Counted from the first letter of the stretch, positions 1 through 9,070 are shown. The stretch is DNA of 64,000 nucleotides from Sphingomonas crusticola (GCF_003391115.1 NZ_QTJP01000001.1:2688501-2752500); one strand, 5' to 3'. Notes: generated by a model from the sequence alone, not told the origin. Made by a program: numbers and translations.

Positions 1-281
1 AGGTTTCCGACATCAACGATCTCGGTCTGTGGCTCGACGTCAACGGCACTCGCATGCAAACCGGCAATACGTCGAGCCTGATCTTCGACGTGCCGCACAT
101 CGTCAGTTATGTCAGCCAGTTCATGAGTTTGCAGCCCGGCGATGTGATCAGCACCGGCACGCCTCCCGGCGTTGGCATGGGCAAGAAGCCGCAAGTCTGG
201 CTCAAGGAAGGCGACGTCATCACCCTCGGTATCGACGGACTCGGCGCGCAACGGCAGAACGTCCGGCGCTACGGCACCTGA
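1..281 (+). CDS. FAH-family hydrolase/hydratase, C-terminal fragment (cut by window start)
   Basis: The reading frame is open from base 3 and ends with TGA at 279-281, so only the last 92 residues are present. The fragment carries the C-terminal signature of the fumarylacetoacetate hydrolase family: the SLQPGDVISTGTPPGVGMG segment, followed by a short strand region containing VITLGIDGLG. Family members hydrolyse or hydrate 2-oxo or 2,4-dioxo acids using a divalent metal whose ligands lie upstream of this fragment. Because SDR dehydrogenases follow, one possible role is cleavage of a 2,4-diketo-3-deoxy sugar acid, as in the non-phosphorylative L-fucose/L-rhamnose routes. That substrate is inference; other FAH hydrolases of aromatic catabolism have the same C-terminus. 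Confidence 0.85.
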   Translation, partial: VSDINDLGLWLDVNGTRMQTGNTSSLIFDVPHIVSYVSQFMSLQPGDVISTGTPPGVGMGKKPQVWLKEGDVITLGIDGLGAQRQNVRRYGT

Positions 282-287
282 CGGCCT

Positions 288-1028
288 TTAGAGGCTCATG
301 CCGCCGTCGATGACGATATTGGTGCCGGTCATAAACCGCGCCTCGTCCGAGGCGAGCATGACCGCAACCTCGGCTATCTCCTGCGGCTTGCCGATCCGGC
401 CCATCGGCTGACGCGCGACGAACGCGGCACGTGCCGCGGCCTCGTCGCCGGTCGCGCGCAGGCGGTCGGCGAGCGATGGGCTGTCGACCGTGCCGGGGCT
501 GATTGCGTTGCAGCGCACCCCCTCGGCGATGAAATCGCGGGCCACTGACATGGTCAACCCGACCACCGCTGCCTTGCTGGTCGAATAAGCGAAGCGGTTG
601 GGTGCCGCCATGACCGAGGAAACCACGGACGCAATGTTCACGATGGATCCGTCCTTGCGTTCCAGCATGGCCGGCAACACGGCCCGGATCGTGTTGGTCA
701 TCGACATGACGTTGATCACGAAGCTGCGTTCGAGGTCCGCCGGATCGCTGTCGAGGATCGTCCCTGCCGCAACCCAGCCGGCGCAGTTAACCAGCCCATT
801 GATTTCAGGATGCGCCCGGGCCAGCGCCTGCGCCGCCGCCGCATCGGTGACGTCCAGGCGGGCGGTGATCGCCCCCTTTCCAGCAAAAGTCGCGTCCAGC
901 CGGTCCTGCTGAAGGTCGGTCGCGATCACGGCGGCGCCTTCACGCAGGAAAGCTTCCGCCACCGCTTGGCCAATCCCTTGGGCCGCGCCGGTGACGAGGC
1001 AGGTTTTACCCGACAATCTGTTCGTCAT
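288..1028 (-). CDS. SDR-family NAD(P)-dependent dehydrogenase, DHRS6-like
   Basis: A 246-residue classical short-chain dehydrogenase. The cofactor motif TGAAQGIG is at 13-20, NCAG at 81-84, catalytic Ser134, Tyr148 and Lys152 (YSTSK), and the C-terminal GGMSL ending. The stretch around VRCNAISPGTVDSPSL resembles the DHRS6/BDH2 group, to which bacterial 2-keto-3-deoxy-L-fuconate and rhamnonate dehydrogenases also belong. I chose the ATG at 1028 because it sits 10 bp after the stop of the upstream SDR and starts directly at the fold; a longer frame to 1067 only adds sequence overlapping that gene. It converges on the FAH gene and is co-transcribed with the next SDR. Substrate is not proven. Confidence 0.88.
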   Translation of the reverse strand: MTNRLSGKTCLVTGAAQGIGQAVAEAFLREGAAVIATDLQQDRLDATFAGKGAITARLDVTDAAAAQALARAHPEINGLVNCAGWVAAGTILDSDPADLERSFVINVMSMTNTIRAVLPAMLERKDGSIVNIASVVSSVMAAPNRFAYSTSKAAVVGLTMSVARDFIAEGVRCNAISPGTVDSPSLADRLRATGDEAAARAAFVARQPMGRIGKPQEIAEVAVMLASDEARFMTGTNIVIDGGMSL

Positions 1029-1038
1029 AATTTCTCGC

Positions 1039-1872
1039 TCATGCCGCGTAGAGGCCGATGCCGCCATCGACCCGAAGCACTTGGCCGGTCATGAACCGGC
1101 TCTGCTCAGAGGCAAGAAATGCCACGACATCGGCGATCTCGGCAGGGCTCGCATAACGATCAAGCGACGGGCCTTCTGCCATCATCCTCGGATCGGTCTG
1201 ACGCGTTGCCAGGAAGCGCGCGCTCTTGGCGGGGCCGGGGCTGACCACGTTCACGCGTACGCCGTGCGGTCGCATCTCCAGCGCCAGGCAGCGTGTATAA
1301 TGGACGATCGCGGCCTTGGCACAGCCATAGACGACCTCGGGCGAGACGCCCTGATGGCCGTTCAAAGAGCCGAAGTTGATGATCGTCCCCTCGCTGCGCT
1401 CAGCCATGCCGGGCGCGATCGCGCGACACATCAGCATCGTGCCGATGAAGTTGCGCTGGAACACCGCCATCGCGTCGGCGAGGCTGATATCGAGCGCGCC
1501 GTTGGGATCGGGCTTGGTGCCGGCCGCGCCGATATCGCCGCCCGCGCAATTCACCAAAATCGAGATGCTACCGAGCTGTTGTTCGACTTGCTCCACAAGG
1601 CGGGCAACATCCGCTTCGCTGGTGATATCGCCTGTTACGCCGATCGCGCGGCCACCGTCCCCAGCCAGCGCCGCGGCGGCAGCGCTGAGGTTGGGAGCTT
1701 CGCCATATTGGGCGGGCGCATCCTCACTAATGTCGTGAATGGCAACTGCAGCGCCCAGATTTGCGAGAAATTCGGCGACCATATGGCCGAGCCCGCGACC
1801 GGAGCCCGTCACCAATGCAATCTTGCCCGCGAGAGGCGCATCTCCCGTCCTCTTGACCTCTTCTTGGATCAT
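1039..1872 (-). CDS. SDR-family oxidoreductase
   Basis: A 277-residue classical SDR with TGSGRGLG at 22-29, NCAGG at 108-112, catalytic Ser169, Tyr182 and Lys186 (YGCAK), and a GG C-terminal cap. A strong Shine-Dalgarno GGGAGGAAC lies just upstream of the ATG at 1872, so this start is preferred over the in-frame ATG at 1890. A long loop after the second strand (about 46-75) suggests a non-FabG substrate. First gene of a two-SDR operon that diverges from the MFS transporter operon; the pair probably oxidises or reduces a sugar-acid-like metabolite, but the substrate cannot be read from sequence. Confidence 0.87.
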   Translation of the reverse strand: MIQEEVKRTGDAPLAGKIALVTGSGRGLGHMVAEFLANLGAAVAIHDISEDAPAQYGEAPNLSAAAAALAGDGGRAIGVTGDITSEADVARLVEQVEQQLGSISILVNCAGGDIGAAGTKPDPNGALDISLADAMAVFQRNFIGTMLMCRAIAPGMAERSEGTIINFGSLNGHQGVSPEVVYGCAKAAIVHYTRCLALEMRPHGVRVNVVSPGPAKSARFLATRQTDPRMMAEGPSLDRYASPAEIADVVAFLASEQSRFMTGQVLRVDGGIGLYAA

Positions 1873-1888
1873 TGTTCCTCCCGATTGC

Positions 1889-2008
1889 ATACAGATTGTT
1901 GTCTGGTTCTGGACGCGCTACCACTCATTCGTTCATGGTTGTCACGCGTGATTTGACGGAGCGCGGCTTGCTTGACAAGCCTCCATCTGCATTTAGTATA
2001 CAGAATGT
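1889..2008. promoter_or_regulatory. Divergent control region with two ATACAGANTGT repeats and a sigma70-type promoter
   Basis: The 220 bp between the divergent SDR and MFS genes contains two direct copies of ATACAGA(T/A)TGT, at 1889-1899 and 1998-2008. A plus-strand promoter is readable between them: TTGACA at 1972-1977, a 16-bp spacer, TAGTAT at 1994-1999. The second repeat overlaps its -10 element and the first lies just upstream of the SDR ribosome binding site, as expected for operators of one repressor. The GTATAC core of the second copy resembles sites of FadR-type GntR regulators, but no such regulator is in the window. Confidence 0.45.
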
Positions 2009-2092
2009 AATAACAAACGGCGCCGGACTAGGGCGCGGCCAAGGGAGAAGCGGCGTGTCGCGGATTGGGATCGTGCCCGGCAGGATTGCCGC

Positions 2093-3346
2093 ATGAAGGC
2101 GAGCCGGGTTCGCTATCGCGTCGTGGGCTTCGCGCTATCGCTGGCGGTCCTTTCCTATATCCAGCGCGTCGCGATCTCGCAGGCGGCCGGGCCGATTTCC
2201 ACGGATCTGCATCTCGATAAGCAACAGCTGGGCGCCGTCCTGGGCGCGTTCGGCCTTGCTTATGCGGCGTTCGAAATTCCGATGGGCCTGCTGGGTGACA
2301 AGCTCGGCGTGCGTCGCGTGCTGGCGCAGGTCGTGCTGGCATGGTCATTCTTCACCGCGCTCACCGGCGCCGCTTGGAACCTGCTGTCGCTGTGGATCAT
2401 CCGCTTCCTGTTCGGCGCGGGGGAGGCGGGCTGCTTTCCCAACCTAACGCGCATGCTCAGCCAGTGGCTGCCGCGCGGCGAGCGCATTCGCGCGCAGGCG
2501 TTGATGTGGGCGTGCACACGCTGGGGCGGCGCCGCCGCGCCGCCGCTGGCGCTGCTGGGCATCAACCTGTTCGGCTGGCGCTGGAGCTTCGTCGCCTTCG
2601 CCGCCTTGGGCGTGATCTGGTGCGTCGCCTTCCTTTTGTGGTTCCGCGAAAATCCGCACGACCATCCCGGGGTCAATGAAGCCGAGCGGGCATTGCTCGA
2701 CGAATCGCGGACGCTGACCAGCCACGAGACTGAGAATTGGACGCGCATCCTGCTGCGTCCCCAGACGATATTGCTGATGTGCCAGTATTTCTGCTGGTCC
2801 TATGTCTGGTATTTCTTCGTCACCTGGATGCCTACCTACCTGCGGGAGGCGCAGGGCCAGAACGCCGCCTGGACGGCGGGCCTTTCGGTCCTGCCTTTGC
2901 TATGCGGTGGCTTCGGCTCGCTCGTCAGCGGGCTGCTGCCGCTCGGCATATCGCGGCGCGCGGTCGCGATTTTCGCTTTCCTCGCCGTCGCGGCCTTGTT
3001 GTTCGCACTCCCGTTGGCACCCAATGTCTGGGTCGCGATCGTGATCATGGCCGCGATCAGCTTCTGCGGCGACCTGACTGTGCCGATCTCCTGGAATGCC
3101 TGTGTGGAGGTCGGCCGTCGCTATACCGCCACCGTCGCGGCCGCGATGAACATGTTCGCCAATTTCTCCGGCTTCGTGGCGCCGTGGATTGCCGGCATCA
3201 TCCTCAAGCATACCAACAATGACTGGAACGCCGTGCTGTACGTTATGACCGGCATGGCGCTGCTCGGTGCGGTCCTGTGGCTGTTCCTCGATCCCACCGG
3301 CAAGCGCGCCGGTGCGGAAGCGCCGGCGTTGGCCGAGCAACCTTAA
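2093..3346 (+). CDS. MFS transporter, ACS (anion:cation symporter) type
   Basis: A 417-residue protein with about twelve hydrophobic segments. The N-terminal half has SYIQRVAIS in TM1 and MGLLGDKLGVRR in the loop between TM2 and TM3, the MFS signature as seen in the ACS family (ExuT, GudP, DgoT, phthalate carriers). These take up organic anions, commonly sugar acids, with protons. AGGA lies 8 bp before the ATG at 2093. It heads a run of ten same-strand genes reaching 12846, beginning with a further SDR and then periplasmic quinoproteins, so import of an aldonic or uronic acid formed in the periplasm is a plausible role. The substrate is inferred. Confidence 0.85.
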   Translation: MKASRVRYRVVGFALSLAVLSYIQRVAISQAAGPISTDLHLDKQQLGAVLGAFGLAYAAFEIPMGLLGDKLGVRRVLAQVVLAWSFFTALTGAAWNLLSLWIIRFLFGAGEAGCFPNLTRMLSQWLPRGERIRAQALMWACTRWGGAAAPPLALLGINLFGWRWSFVAFAALGVIWCVAFLLWFRENPHDHPGVNEAERALLDESRTLTSHETENWTRILLRPQTILLMCQYFCWSYVWYFFVTWMPTYLREAQGQNAAWTAGLSVLPLLCGGFGSLVSGLLPLGISRRAVAIFAFLAVAALLFALPLAPNVWVAIVIMAAISFCGDLTVPISWNACVEVGRRYTATVAAAMNMFANFSGFVAPWIAGIILKHTNNDWNAVLYVMTGMALLGAVLWLFLDPTGKRAGAEAPALAEQP

Positions 3347-3368
3347 TCCTATCGAAGGTATTCGAAGC

Positions 3369-4124
3369 GTGAAGATTGATCTTTCCGGCAAGACGGCGGT
3401 GATTGTGGGTGCGAGCGGCGGACTCGGCGAGGCGATGGCGCACGCCCTGGCCGATGCCGGTGCGCAGATCGCGCTGGTCGCGCGCAACCGCCCCAAGCTC
3501 GAGCAGATCGCGGACGCGCTGGCGGCGAAGGGCGGCACAGCGGCGGTCTTTACCGCTGACCTGGTCGATGAGAACGACGTCGCTCGCCTGGCCGAGGAGG
3601 TCAATGCGCGCTTCCCGCGGCCACAGATCCTGATCAACAGCGCGGGCACAAATATCCGCAAGAACCTCGTCGATTTCACGCTCGACGAGTTCAAGAGTGT
3701 GGTCGATTCCAGCCTGATCAGCACCTTTCTCGCCTGCCGCGCCTTCGTGCCCGGCATGGTGGGCACCGGCTATGGCCGCATCATCAACATGACCTCGATC
3801 ATGGCCCACATCTCGCTGCCCGGGCGGACCGCATACTCGTCGGGCAAGGCAGCCTTGCTGGGTTTCACCCGCGCGCTCGCGCTCGAGCTTGCCGGCGAAG
3901 GCATAACCGTCAACGGCATCAGTCCGGGCCCGTTTGCGACCCCGCTCAACGCGCCGGTGATGAACGATCCCAAGGCCAATGAGGCATTCCTTGCGGCCTT
4001 GCCGGTCGGCCGATGGGGCGACGCCAGCGAGATTGGCGGGCTAGCTTGTTATCTTTGCTCGGATCTCGCGGGCTTCGCGACGGGCACCGATTTCGTGATC
4101 GACGGCGGCTGGACGGTCAAGTGA
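3369..4124 (+). CDS. SDR-family oxidoreductase, FabG-like
   Basis: A 251-residue SDR: cofactor motif VGASGGLG at 13-20, NSAG at 90-93, catalytic Ser143, Tyr156 and Lys160 (YSSGK), and ISPGPFATPLN typical of FabG/gluconate-5-dehydrogenase-like enzymes. I chose the GTG at 3369, preceded by GAAGGT, because upstream in-frame ATGs lie inside the MFS gene. The 22-bp gap after the transporter indicates co-transcription. Third SDR of the locus; probably acts on the imported acid. Gluconate 5-dehydrogenase-like activity is one possibility but is not established. Confidence 0.87.
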   Translation: MKIDLSGKTAVIVGASGGLGEAMAHALADAGAQIALVARNRPKLEQIADALAAKGGTAAVFTADLVDENDVARLAEEVNARFPRPQILINSAGTNIRKNLVDFTLDEFKSVVDSSLISTFLACRAFVPGMVGTGYGRIINMTSIMAHISLPGRTAYSSGKAALLGFTRALALELAGEGITVNGISPGPFATPLNAPVMNDPKANEAFLAALPVGRWGDASEIGGLACYLCSDLAGFATGTDFVIDGGWTVK

Positions 4125-4152
4125 CCGCCGACCCGCGGCTAGGAGAGATGAT

Positions 4153-5055
4153 ATGATCAGGACTGCGATCAAATGGGCGCCGCTGCTGGCCTGCATGGCG
4201 CTTGCGCCTGCCTTATCGGCGCAAAGCCCGACCGCCGCCATAAGCGGCAGCGGCGTGCCGACCGGCGCTGAAAAGCCGCGCATTCCCGGCCAGAATCTGG
4301 CGGGCATGCACGTCTATCTGCGCGCTGGGCTCAAAACCCACATGCCCGGCCAGCATGATTATCCGCAATGGCTCGCCGACTGGAGCAAAGTGCTGACGAT
4401 GCACGGCGCGGTCGTCGACGGGTCGTTCCACGCGCCCAGCGCGCAGGAGCTCGAAGGCGTCGACGTGCTCGTCGTCTACAAGGGCGATACGGGTTTCATG
4501 ACGCCCGCCGAGCGCGCGGCGCTGAACGATTTCGTCAAGCGCGGCGGCGGCATCGTCGCCTTTCATGATGCCATGTGCGGTCCCGACCCCGCCGAAATGG
4601 CGGCGCTGCTTGGTGGCGGCAAGAAGCATGGAGAAGTCAATTACACGCTCGACGCCAACGTCACGTACAAGATCGTCGATCCCGCCTCGCCGATCATGAA
4701 GGGCATGACCAATCTCACCCTCAATCCGGAAGAGAGTTTCTACCGGATGACGTGGGCGTCCAATCCCGCCATTCACGTCCTCGCCACCACCGTGATCGAC
4801 GACACGCCGAGCGCGCGTCAGGGTGGCGGCGTCGGCCAGGTCGTCCCGCAGATCTGGACGTATGAACACACGGTAGCGGGCGGGAAGCCGGCCCGCGCCT
4901 TCGTGTGGATGCAGGGGCATGAATATGCCAATTTCGCCAATCCGCAGATCGAAGCGATGCTGTTGCGCGGGATTGCCTGGGCCGGCCACCACCCGGTCGA
5001 CGAATTGGTCGACTATAAGCAGCCGCCGACGCCCGAGCGGCCCAAGCGCAATTGA
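4153..5055 (+). CDS. Secreted ThuA-like domain protein
   Basis: A 300-residue protein with a Sec signal peptide (hydrophobic stretch to about residue 23, ending ALSAQ). The mature part has the ThuA-like glutamine-amidotransferase-type fold: VDVLVVYKGD, then LNDFVKRGGGIVAFHDAMCG, and a C-terminal WMQGHEYANF. ThuA-like domains occur in trehalose utilisation and in many secreted proteins fused or linked to haem and PQQ sugar dehydrogenases; the catalytic role is largely unknown. A clear GGAGAG ribosome site precedes the ATG at 4153. Position between an SDR and the quinoprotein genes suggests periplasmic carbohydrate processing. Confidence 0.8.
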   Translation: MIRTAIKWAPLLACMALAPALSAQSPTAAISGSGVPTGAEKPRIPGQNLAGMHVYLRAGLKTHMPGQHDYPQWLADWSKVLTMHGAVVDGSFHAPSAQELEGVDVLVVYKGDTGFMTPAERAALNDFVKRGGGIVAFHDAMCGPDPAEMAALLGGGKKHGEVNYTLDANVTYKIVDPASPIMKGMTNLTLNPEESFYRMTWASNPAIHVLATTVIDDTPSARQGGGVGQVVPQIWTYEHTVAGGKPARAFVWMQGHEYANFANPQIEAMLLRGIAWAGHHPVDELVDYKQPPTPERPKRN

Positions 5056-5069
5056 CGGCATCGGCGCAG

Positions 5070-5561
5070 ATGGTCTTCTCCCGCATCCTTCCGGCCTGCC
5101 TGCTCGGCGTCAGCTTCGCGCCGACGGTCCATGCGGCTGATTACGTCACGATCCGCCACGACGTGACGGTCGCGCGCTCGGCCGATCGAGTGTGGGCGCG
5201 GATCGGCGGCTATTGCGCCATCGCAGAATGGATGAAGGTAACGTGTGACTATGCGTCCGGCAGTGGCGATGTCGGCACGGTGCGCCGTCTGCGCGATGCC
5301 ACCACGATCGAGCCGATGGTCGCCAAGACCACGCATTCCTACACCTACGTTCAGACGGTCGGCGCGATGGTAGCTACCAATTTTCACGGTACGCTCGCAG
5401 TCGAGCCCGACGGCACGACGCGGTCACGCCTGTCCTACACCTTGTTTTACGATCAGGGCGCGTTGCCGTCCGATGCCGTCCGGCGATCGGAGCATGCCCG
5501 GCTCGACAAGCGCTTTCAGGAGCTGCTCGGCGTGATGAAAAACCTCGCGGAGGGTAAATAG
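5070..5561 (+). CDS. Periplasmic SRPBCC-fold protein
   Basis: About 163 residues: a signal peptide ending APTVHA, then a START/SRPBCC-type domain (DVTVARSADRVWARIGGYCAIAEW is the usual first strand, helix and turn). Such domains bind hydrophobic or ring-shaped ligands in a deep cavity. The start is uncertain: the ATG at 5070 gives a compact signal peptide, while a TTG at 5052 overlaps the ThuA stop as TTGA and would allow translational coupling. It is followed directly by the cytochrome gene. A carrier or scavenger of a ligand in the quinoprotein pathway is possible, but nothing in the sequence identifies the ligand. Confidence 0.75.
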   Translation: MVFSRILPACLLGVSFAPTVHAADYVTIRHDVTVARSADRVWARIGGYCAIAEWMKVTCDYASGSGDVGTVRRLRDATTIEPMVAKTTHSYTYVQTVGAMVATNFHGTLAVEPDGTTRSRLSYTLFYDQGALPSDAVRRSEHARLDKRFQELLGVMKNLAEGK

Positions 5562-6524
5562 ATGGCCGGCGACACGGGCTCCCGTCTGGGTAAATTGCTG
5601 CTCATATCCAGCGCGGCGCTGCTCGCGGGCAGCATCGCGCTCGCGCAGAGTGCCCCCGGCGGCCATCCGGCCGCGACCGTGCCGGCCAAGCCGGACCAGG
5701 CGCCGCCCTCGCCAGGTGCTGCCGCGGCCTCGACTGACGATGCGGCTGCGGCGATGGGGCCGAAGGCCGCCGCGCCGGGCCGTCGCGCAGGCGGCGGTGC
5801 CGACGCCGTCCGCCAGTTCCTCGGTCTCGGCGCTGCCCCGGACGCCATCGCCGCCGGGCGCGGCAAGCCGATCTTCGCCGAAAATTGCGCCGCCTGCCAC
5901 GGGCCCGACGCGCGCGGCGGTATCGGCCCCAATCTGCTCTATTCCAGCCAACTGCTCGATGACGACCATGGCGAGAAAATGGTGCCGTTCCTGAAGGTCG
6001 GTCGTCCCGACAAGGGCATGCCACCCTTCGCTCAGCTCGGCGATCGCGCGCTGACTGACGTCACCGAATTCCTGCACCAGCAGGTCGAGAATTACGCCAA
6101 TCGCGGCACCTATCAGAACACCAACAACGTCATGACCGGCGATAGCGCCAAGGGCGCTGCCTTTTTTCGCAAGAATTGCGTCGAATGTCATTCGGTGACC
6201 GGCGACCTCAAGGGCGTCGGCGCCAAATTCCGCCCGCTCGATCTGCAGCGCTCGATGATCTTCCCGTCGCGTGAGGATCATCCCGGGCGCGCCATCCGCG
6301 CGACCGTCACCACCGCCGCCGGATCGATTGAAGGCCGCATTACCAAGATCGACGATTTCGCCATCGTCCTGATCGACCAGAAAGACATCGTCCACGCCTT
6401 CCAGCGCGGCCCGGATGTCAAGGTCATGCTCAAGGATCCGCTCCAGTGGCACAAGGATTTCGCCTTCCGCATCAAGGACCGCGAGATGACCGATCTCGTC
6501 ACCTACCTGGGGTCGCTCAAGTGA
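5562..6524 (+). CDS. Dihaem c-type cytochrome
   Basis: A 320-residue exported protein with a signal-anchor-like N-terminus and a Pro/Ala-rich linker to about residue 90. Two haem c motifs are visible, CAACH at 109-113 and CVECH at 206-210, with Met-containing loops (GMPPF) suited to axial ligands. The remaining C-terminal 100 residues form an extra domain without a haem site. The GGAGGG ribosome site lies just before the ATG and the gene starts right after the SRPBCC stop. It overlaps the following PQQ dehydrogenase by GTGA, so it is very probably that enzyme's electron acceptor. Confidence 0.87.
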   Translation: MAGDTGSRLGKLLLISSAALLAGSIALAQSAPGGHPAATVPAKPDQAPPSPGAAAASTDDAAAAMGPKAAAPGRRAGGGADAVRQFLGLGAAPDAIAAGRGKPIFAENCAACHGPDARGGIGPNLLYSSQLLDDDHGEKMVPFLKVGRPDKGMPPFAQLGDRALTDVTEFLHQQVENYANRGTYQNTNNVMTGDSAKGAAFFRKNCVECHSVTGDLKGVGAKFRPLDLQRSMIFPSREDHPGRAIRATVTTAAGSIEGRITKIDDFAIVLIDQKDIVHAFQRGPDVKVMLKDPLQWHKDFAFRIKDREMTDLVTYLGSLK

Positions 6525-8146
6525 GGCGCGCACTTCCGGTGGCCCTGGTGCTGTCGCTTCTTCCGGCGCCGGCGCTCGCCAATTATCTCGATCCGGCGCG
6601 GCTCGGTGCGCCGCCGACGGATAGCTGGCCAACTTTTCAGGGCGATTATACCGGCCGCCGCTTTTCGCCGCTCACGCAAATCAACGAACACAACGTCGCT
6701 GGCCTCCAGATTGCATGGACGTCTCGGTTCAACGATGTCGGCGCGCAGCGCGGCGCCCCCCAGCCGGTGATCAAGGGCACGCCGCTCATGGTCAACGGCA
6801 TCCTCTACGTCACGCTGCCGAACCTGGTCTACGCGCTCGATGCGCATACCGGCGAGCGGCTGTGGACCTATAAATGGGTCGACAAAGGCGGCCATCTCGT
6901 CGCCAATCGCGGCGTCGGCATGTACAAGGACATGCTCTATTTCATGGGCCCGGACGATTGGGTGATCTGCCTCGACAGCGCGACCGGCAAAGAGCGCTGG
7001 CGCAAAGAGATCGCCGACGCCCGCAAGCAATATTTCACCACGTCCGCGCCCGTCATCGTCGGCAATCACGTGCTGGTCGGCGTCGGCGGCGATGCGATGG
7101 ACATCCGCGGCTTCCTGCTCTCGCTCGATCCGATGACCGGCGAGGAGCAGTGGAAATTCTACGTCACACCCGGCGCGGGCGAGCCCGGCATCGAGACCTG
7201 GCCCGACGTCGATTCCGCGGCGCATGGCGGCGGCGGCACGTGGATGCCGGGTACCTACGATGCCGAGCTGAAGACGCTCTACTGGACGACCGGCAACGCC
7301 AATCCCGTGTTCGCCGGCCAGGGCCGCATGGGCGACAATCTTTATACCGCCTCGGTCGTCGCGCTCGATATCGAAACCGGCAAGCTCAAATGGCATTTCC
7401 AGGCGATGCCGCACGACACGCATGACTATGATGGCACCAACACGCCGGTGCTGTTCGATCGCGTGATCGACGGCAAACCGCGCAAATTATTGTCCTACGG
7501 CGCGCGCAGCGGCTGGTTCGTGACGGTTGACCGCATCACCGGCAAACCGATCGTCTCGACGCCCTACATGCCCGGCCTGAAATGGGTGAAGGGGATCAAC
7601 CCCAAGACGCAGGAGCCGATTTCGGATCGCGACAACGATCCCAAGACTACCGGCTCGATCGGCAACGCCAACCCGACCAACTGGTACAATCCCGCCTATA
7701 GCGACCAGACCGGCCTGTTCTACATCAACACGGTCAAAGGGCTGGGCATCTACTATCTCTACGATACCAGCCCCAAGCCGGCGGGCTATGCCGGTGGCGG
7801 CGGCGGATCACTCGGCGAGGCGCAGCGTATCCTGATGGCGATCGATCCGCTCACCGGCAAACATGCTTGGGAACATCCCTATGTCAGCATCAGCAGCCCC
7901 GGCAGCACGGTCGGGCCAGGCTTGATGGCGACGGCAGGCAATCTTCTCTTCACCGGTGACGATCAGAACAACATCATCGTCTACCGCGCCAGCAATGGCG
8001 AGATCTTGTGGCACCTCAAGGCCACTGCCAATCAGTCCAACGCCCCGATCAGCTACATGCTCGACGGCAAGCAATACGTCGTGCTCGCCGCCGGCGAAAA
8101 TCTGTATGCCTTCACCTTGCCTGCCGGCGGAACGGTCGCCCACTAA
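6521..8146 (+). CDS. PQQ-dependent alcohol/aldose-type dehydrogenase
   Basis: A 541-residue quinoprotein of the eight-bladed propeller class. After a signal peptide (to about residue 20, ending PALA) come WPTFQGDYTGRRFSPL, repeated tryptophan-docking-type motifs such as ALDAHTGERLW, LDSATGKERW and LDIETGKLKW, and MPHDTHDYD, the position of the catalytic Asp. The vicinal disulfide of methanol dehydrogenases is absent. GTG at 6521 overlaps the cytochrome stop (GTGA); longer frames run into the cytochrome gene. It should oxidise an alcohol or sugar in the periplasm and pass electrons to the dihaem cytochrome. Exact substrate unknown. Confidence 0.86.
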   Translation: MRRALPVALVLSLLPAPALANYLDPARLGAPPTDSWPTFQGDYTGRRFSPLTQINEHNVAGLQIAWTSRFNDVGAQRGAPQPVIKGTPLMVNGILYVTLPNLVYALDAHTGERLWTYKWVDKGGHLVANRGVGMYKDMLYFMGPDDWVICLDSATGKERWRKEIADARKQYFTTSAPVIVGNHVLVGVGGDAMDIRGFLLSLDPMTGEEQWKFYVTPGAGEPGIETWPDVDSAAHGGGGTWMPGTYDAELKTLYWTTGNANPVFAGQGRMGDNLYTASVVALDIETGKLKWHFQAMPHDTHDYDGTNTPVLFDRVIDGKPRKLLSYGARSGWFVTVDRITGKPIVSTPYMPGLKWVKGINPKTQEPISDRDNDPKTTGSIGNANPTNWYNPAYSDQTGLFYINTVKGLGIYYLYDTSPKPAGYAGGGGGSLGEAQRILMAIDPLTGKHAWEHPYVSISSPGSTVGPGLMATAGNLLFTGDDQNNIIVYRASNGEILWHLKATANQSNAPISYMLDGKQYVVLAAGENLYAFTLPAGGTVAH

Positions 8147-9052
8147 GTGGTCCGCTGCCTACCATTCCTGTTCTGGGCCGCGGCCGGTTTTGCCTCCGCT
8201 GCCGCGGCCCAGTCCCCTGCGGTCCAGCAACCCGCCGCCCCGCCGCCTGCCGTTCAGCCGCAGACCATCAAGGCGATCGCCCCCGGTTTTTATATGGTCA
8301 CCGGCGCCGGCGGAAATGTCACCGTATGGACCGCCGATCACGGCCTGATCCTGGTCGACGACAAATTGGCGGGCGAGGCCAATTTCAACAATCTGGTCGC
8401 TGCCATCCGCACTGTCAGCGACCTGCCGGTGATAGCGGTATTCAACACCCATCATCATGGCGATCATGTCGGCAATAATGGCCGCTTCATCGACGCGCAT
8501 GTAATGGTCATCGGCAATGACGGCCTTGCCGAACGGCTTGCCGCGCAGGCGGCCGGCGGCACCGCACCAGCCTCGCCCAACATCCTGTTCAGCAAGGATT
8601 TCTCGCTCGTGCTGACGCGCGGTCGGGTCGACGCGCATCATTACATCCCCGGTCACACCAGCGGCGACACGGTCGTCTATTTCCCGACCGGCAGGATCGT
8701 CGCCGCCGGCGATCTGCTCAACGGCGGCACGCCGACGATCGATTATGGCGGCGGCGCCAATATCGCCGGCTGGATCGCCACACTTGACGAAATGCTCAAG
8801 CTCGATTTCGAGTTGGCCGTGCCGGGCCATGGCGATCACCCGATGCGGCGGCCCGACGTGCTCGCCTTCCGCGCCAAGATGCAGACCTTCCTCGATCGCG
8901 CCCGCGCGGCCGTCGGCGCCGGCACTGGCGAGGCACAGCTGATCGCGCGCATCAAGGTCGACGATCTCGGCTGGAGCTGGAGCCCGACCGCCTGGCCCCA
9001 GGCCCGGCTCGACGGATTGTGGGCTGAAGCCGGCGGCCGGACTCCCAAATAA
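8147..9052 (+). CDS. Exported MBL-fold metallo-hydrolase
   Basis: A 301-residue metallo-beta-lactamase-fold protein with a signal peptide ending AAAAQ. The zinc motif HHHGDH is at 102-107, and further ligands are expected in PGHTSGDTVVYF, VAAGDLL and VPGHGDH. It starts with GTG immediately after the TAA of the PQQ dehydrogenase. MBL proteins of this type are often encoded with PQQ dehydrogenases and cytochromes in quinoprotein relay gene sets, where they may hydrolyse a lactone or ester product. A lactonase acting on the sugar lactone made by the neighbouring dehydrogenases fits the context but is inference. Confidence 0.84.
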   Translation: MVRCLPFLFWAAAGFASAAAAQSPAVQQPAAPPPAVQPQTIKAIAPGFYMVTGAGGNVTVWTADHGLILVDDKLAGEANFNNLVAAIRTVSDLPVIAVFNTHHHGDHVGNNGRFIDAHVMVIGNDGLAERLAAQAAGGTAPASPNILFSKDFSLVLTRGRVDAHHYIPGHTSGDTVVYFPTGRIVAAGDLLNGGTPTIDYGGGANIAGWIATLDEMLKLDFELAVPGHGDHPMRRPDVLAFRAKMQTFLDRARAAVGAGTGEAQLIARIKVDDLGWSWSPTAWPQARLDGLWAEAGGRTPK

Positions 9053-9070
9053 ATGTCAGGAAGGATGAGT

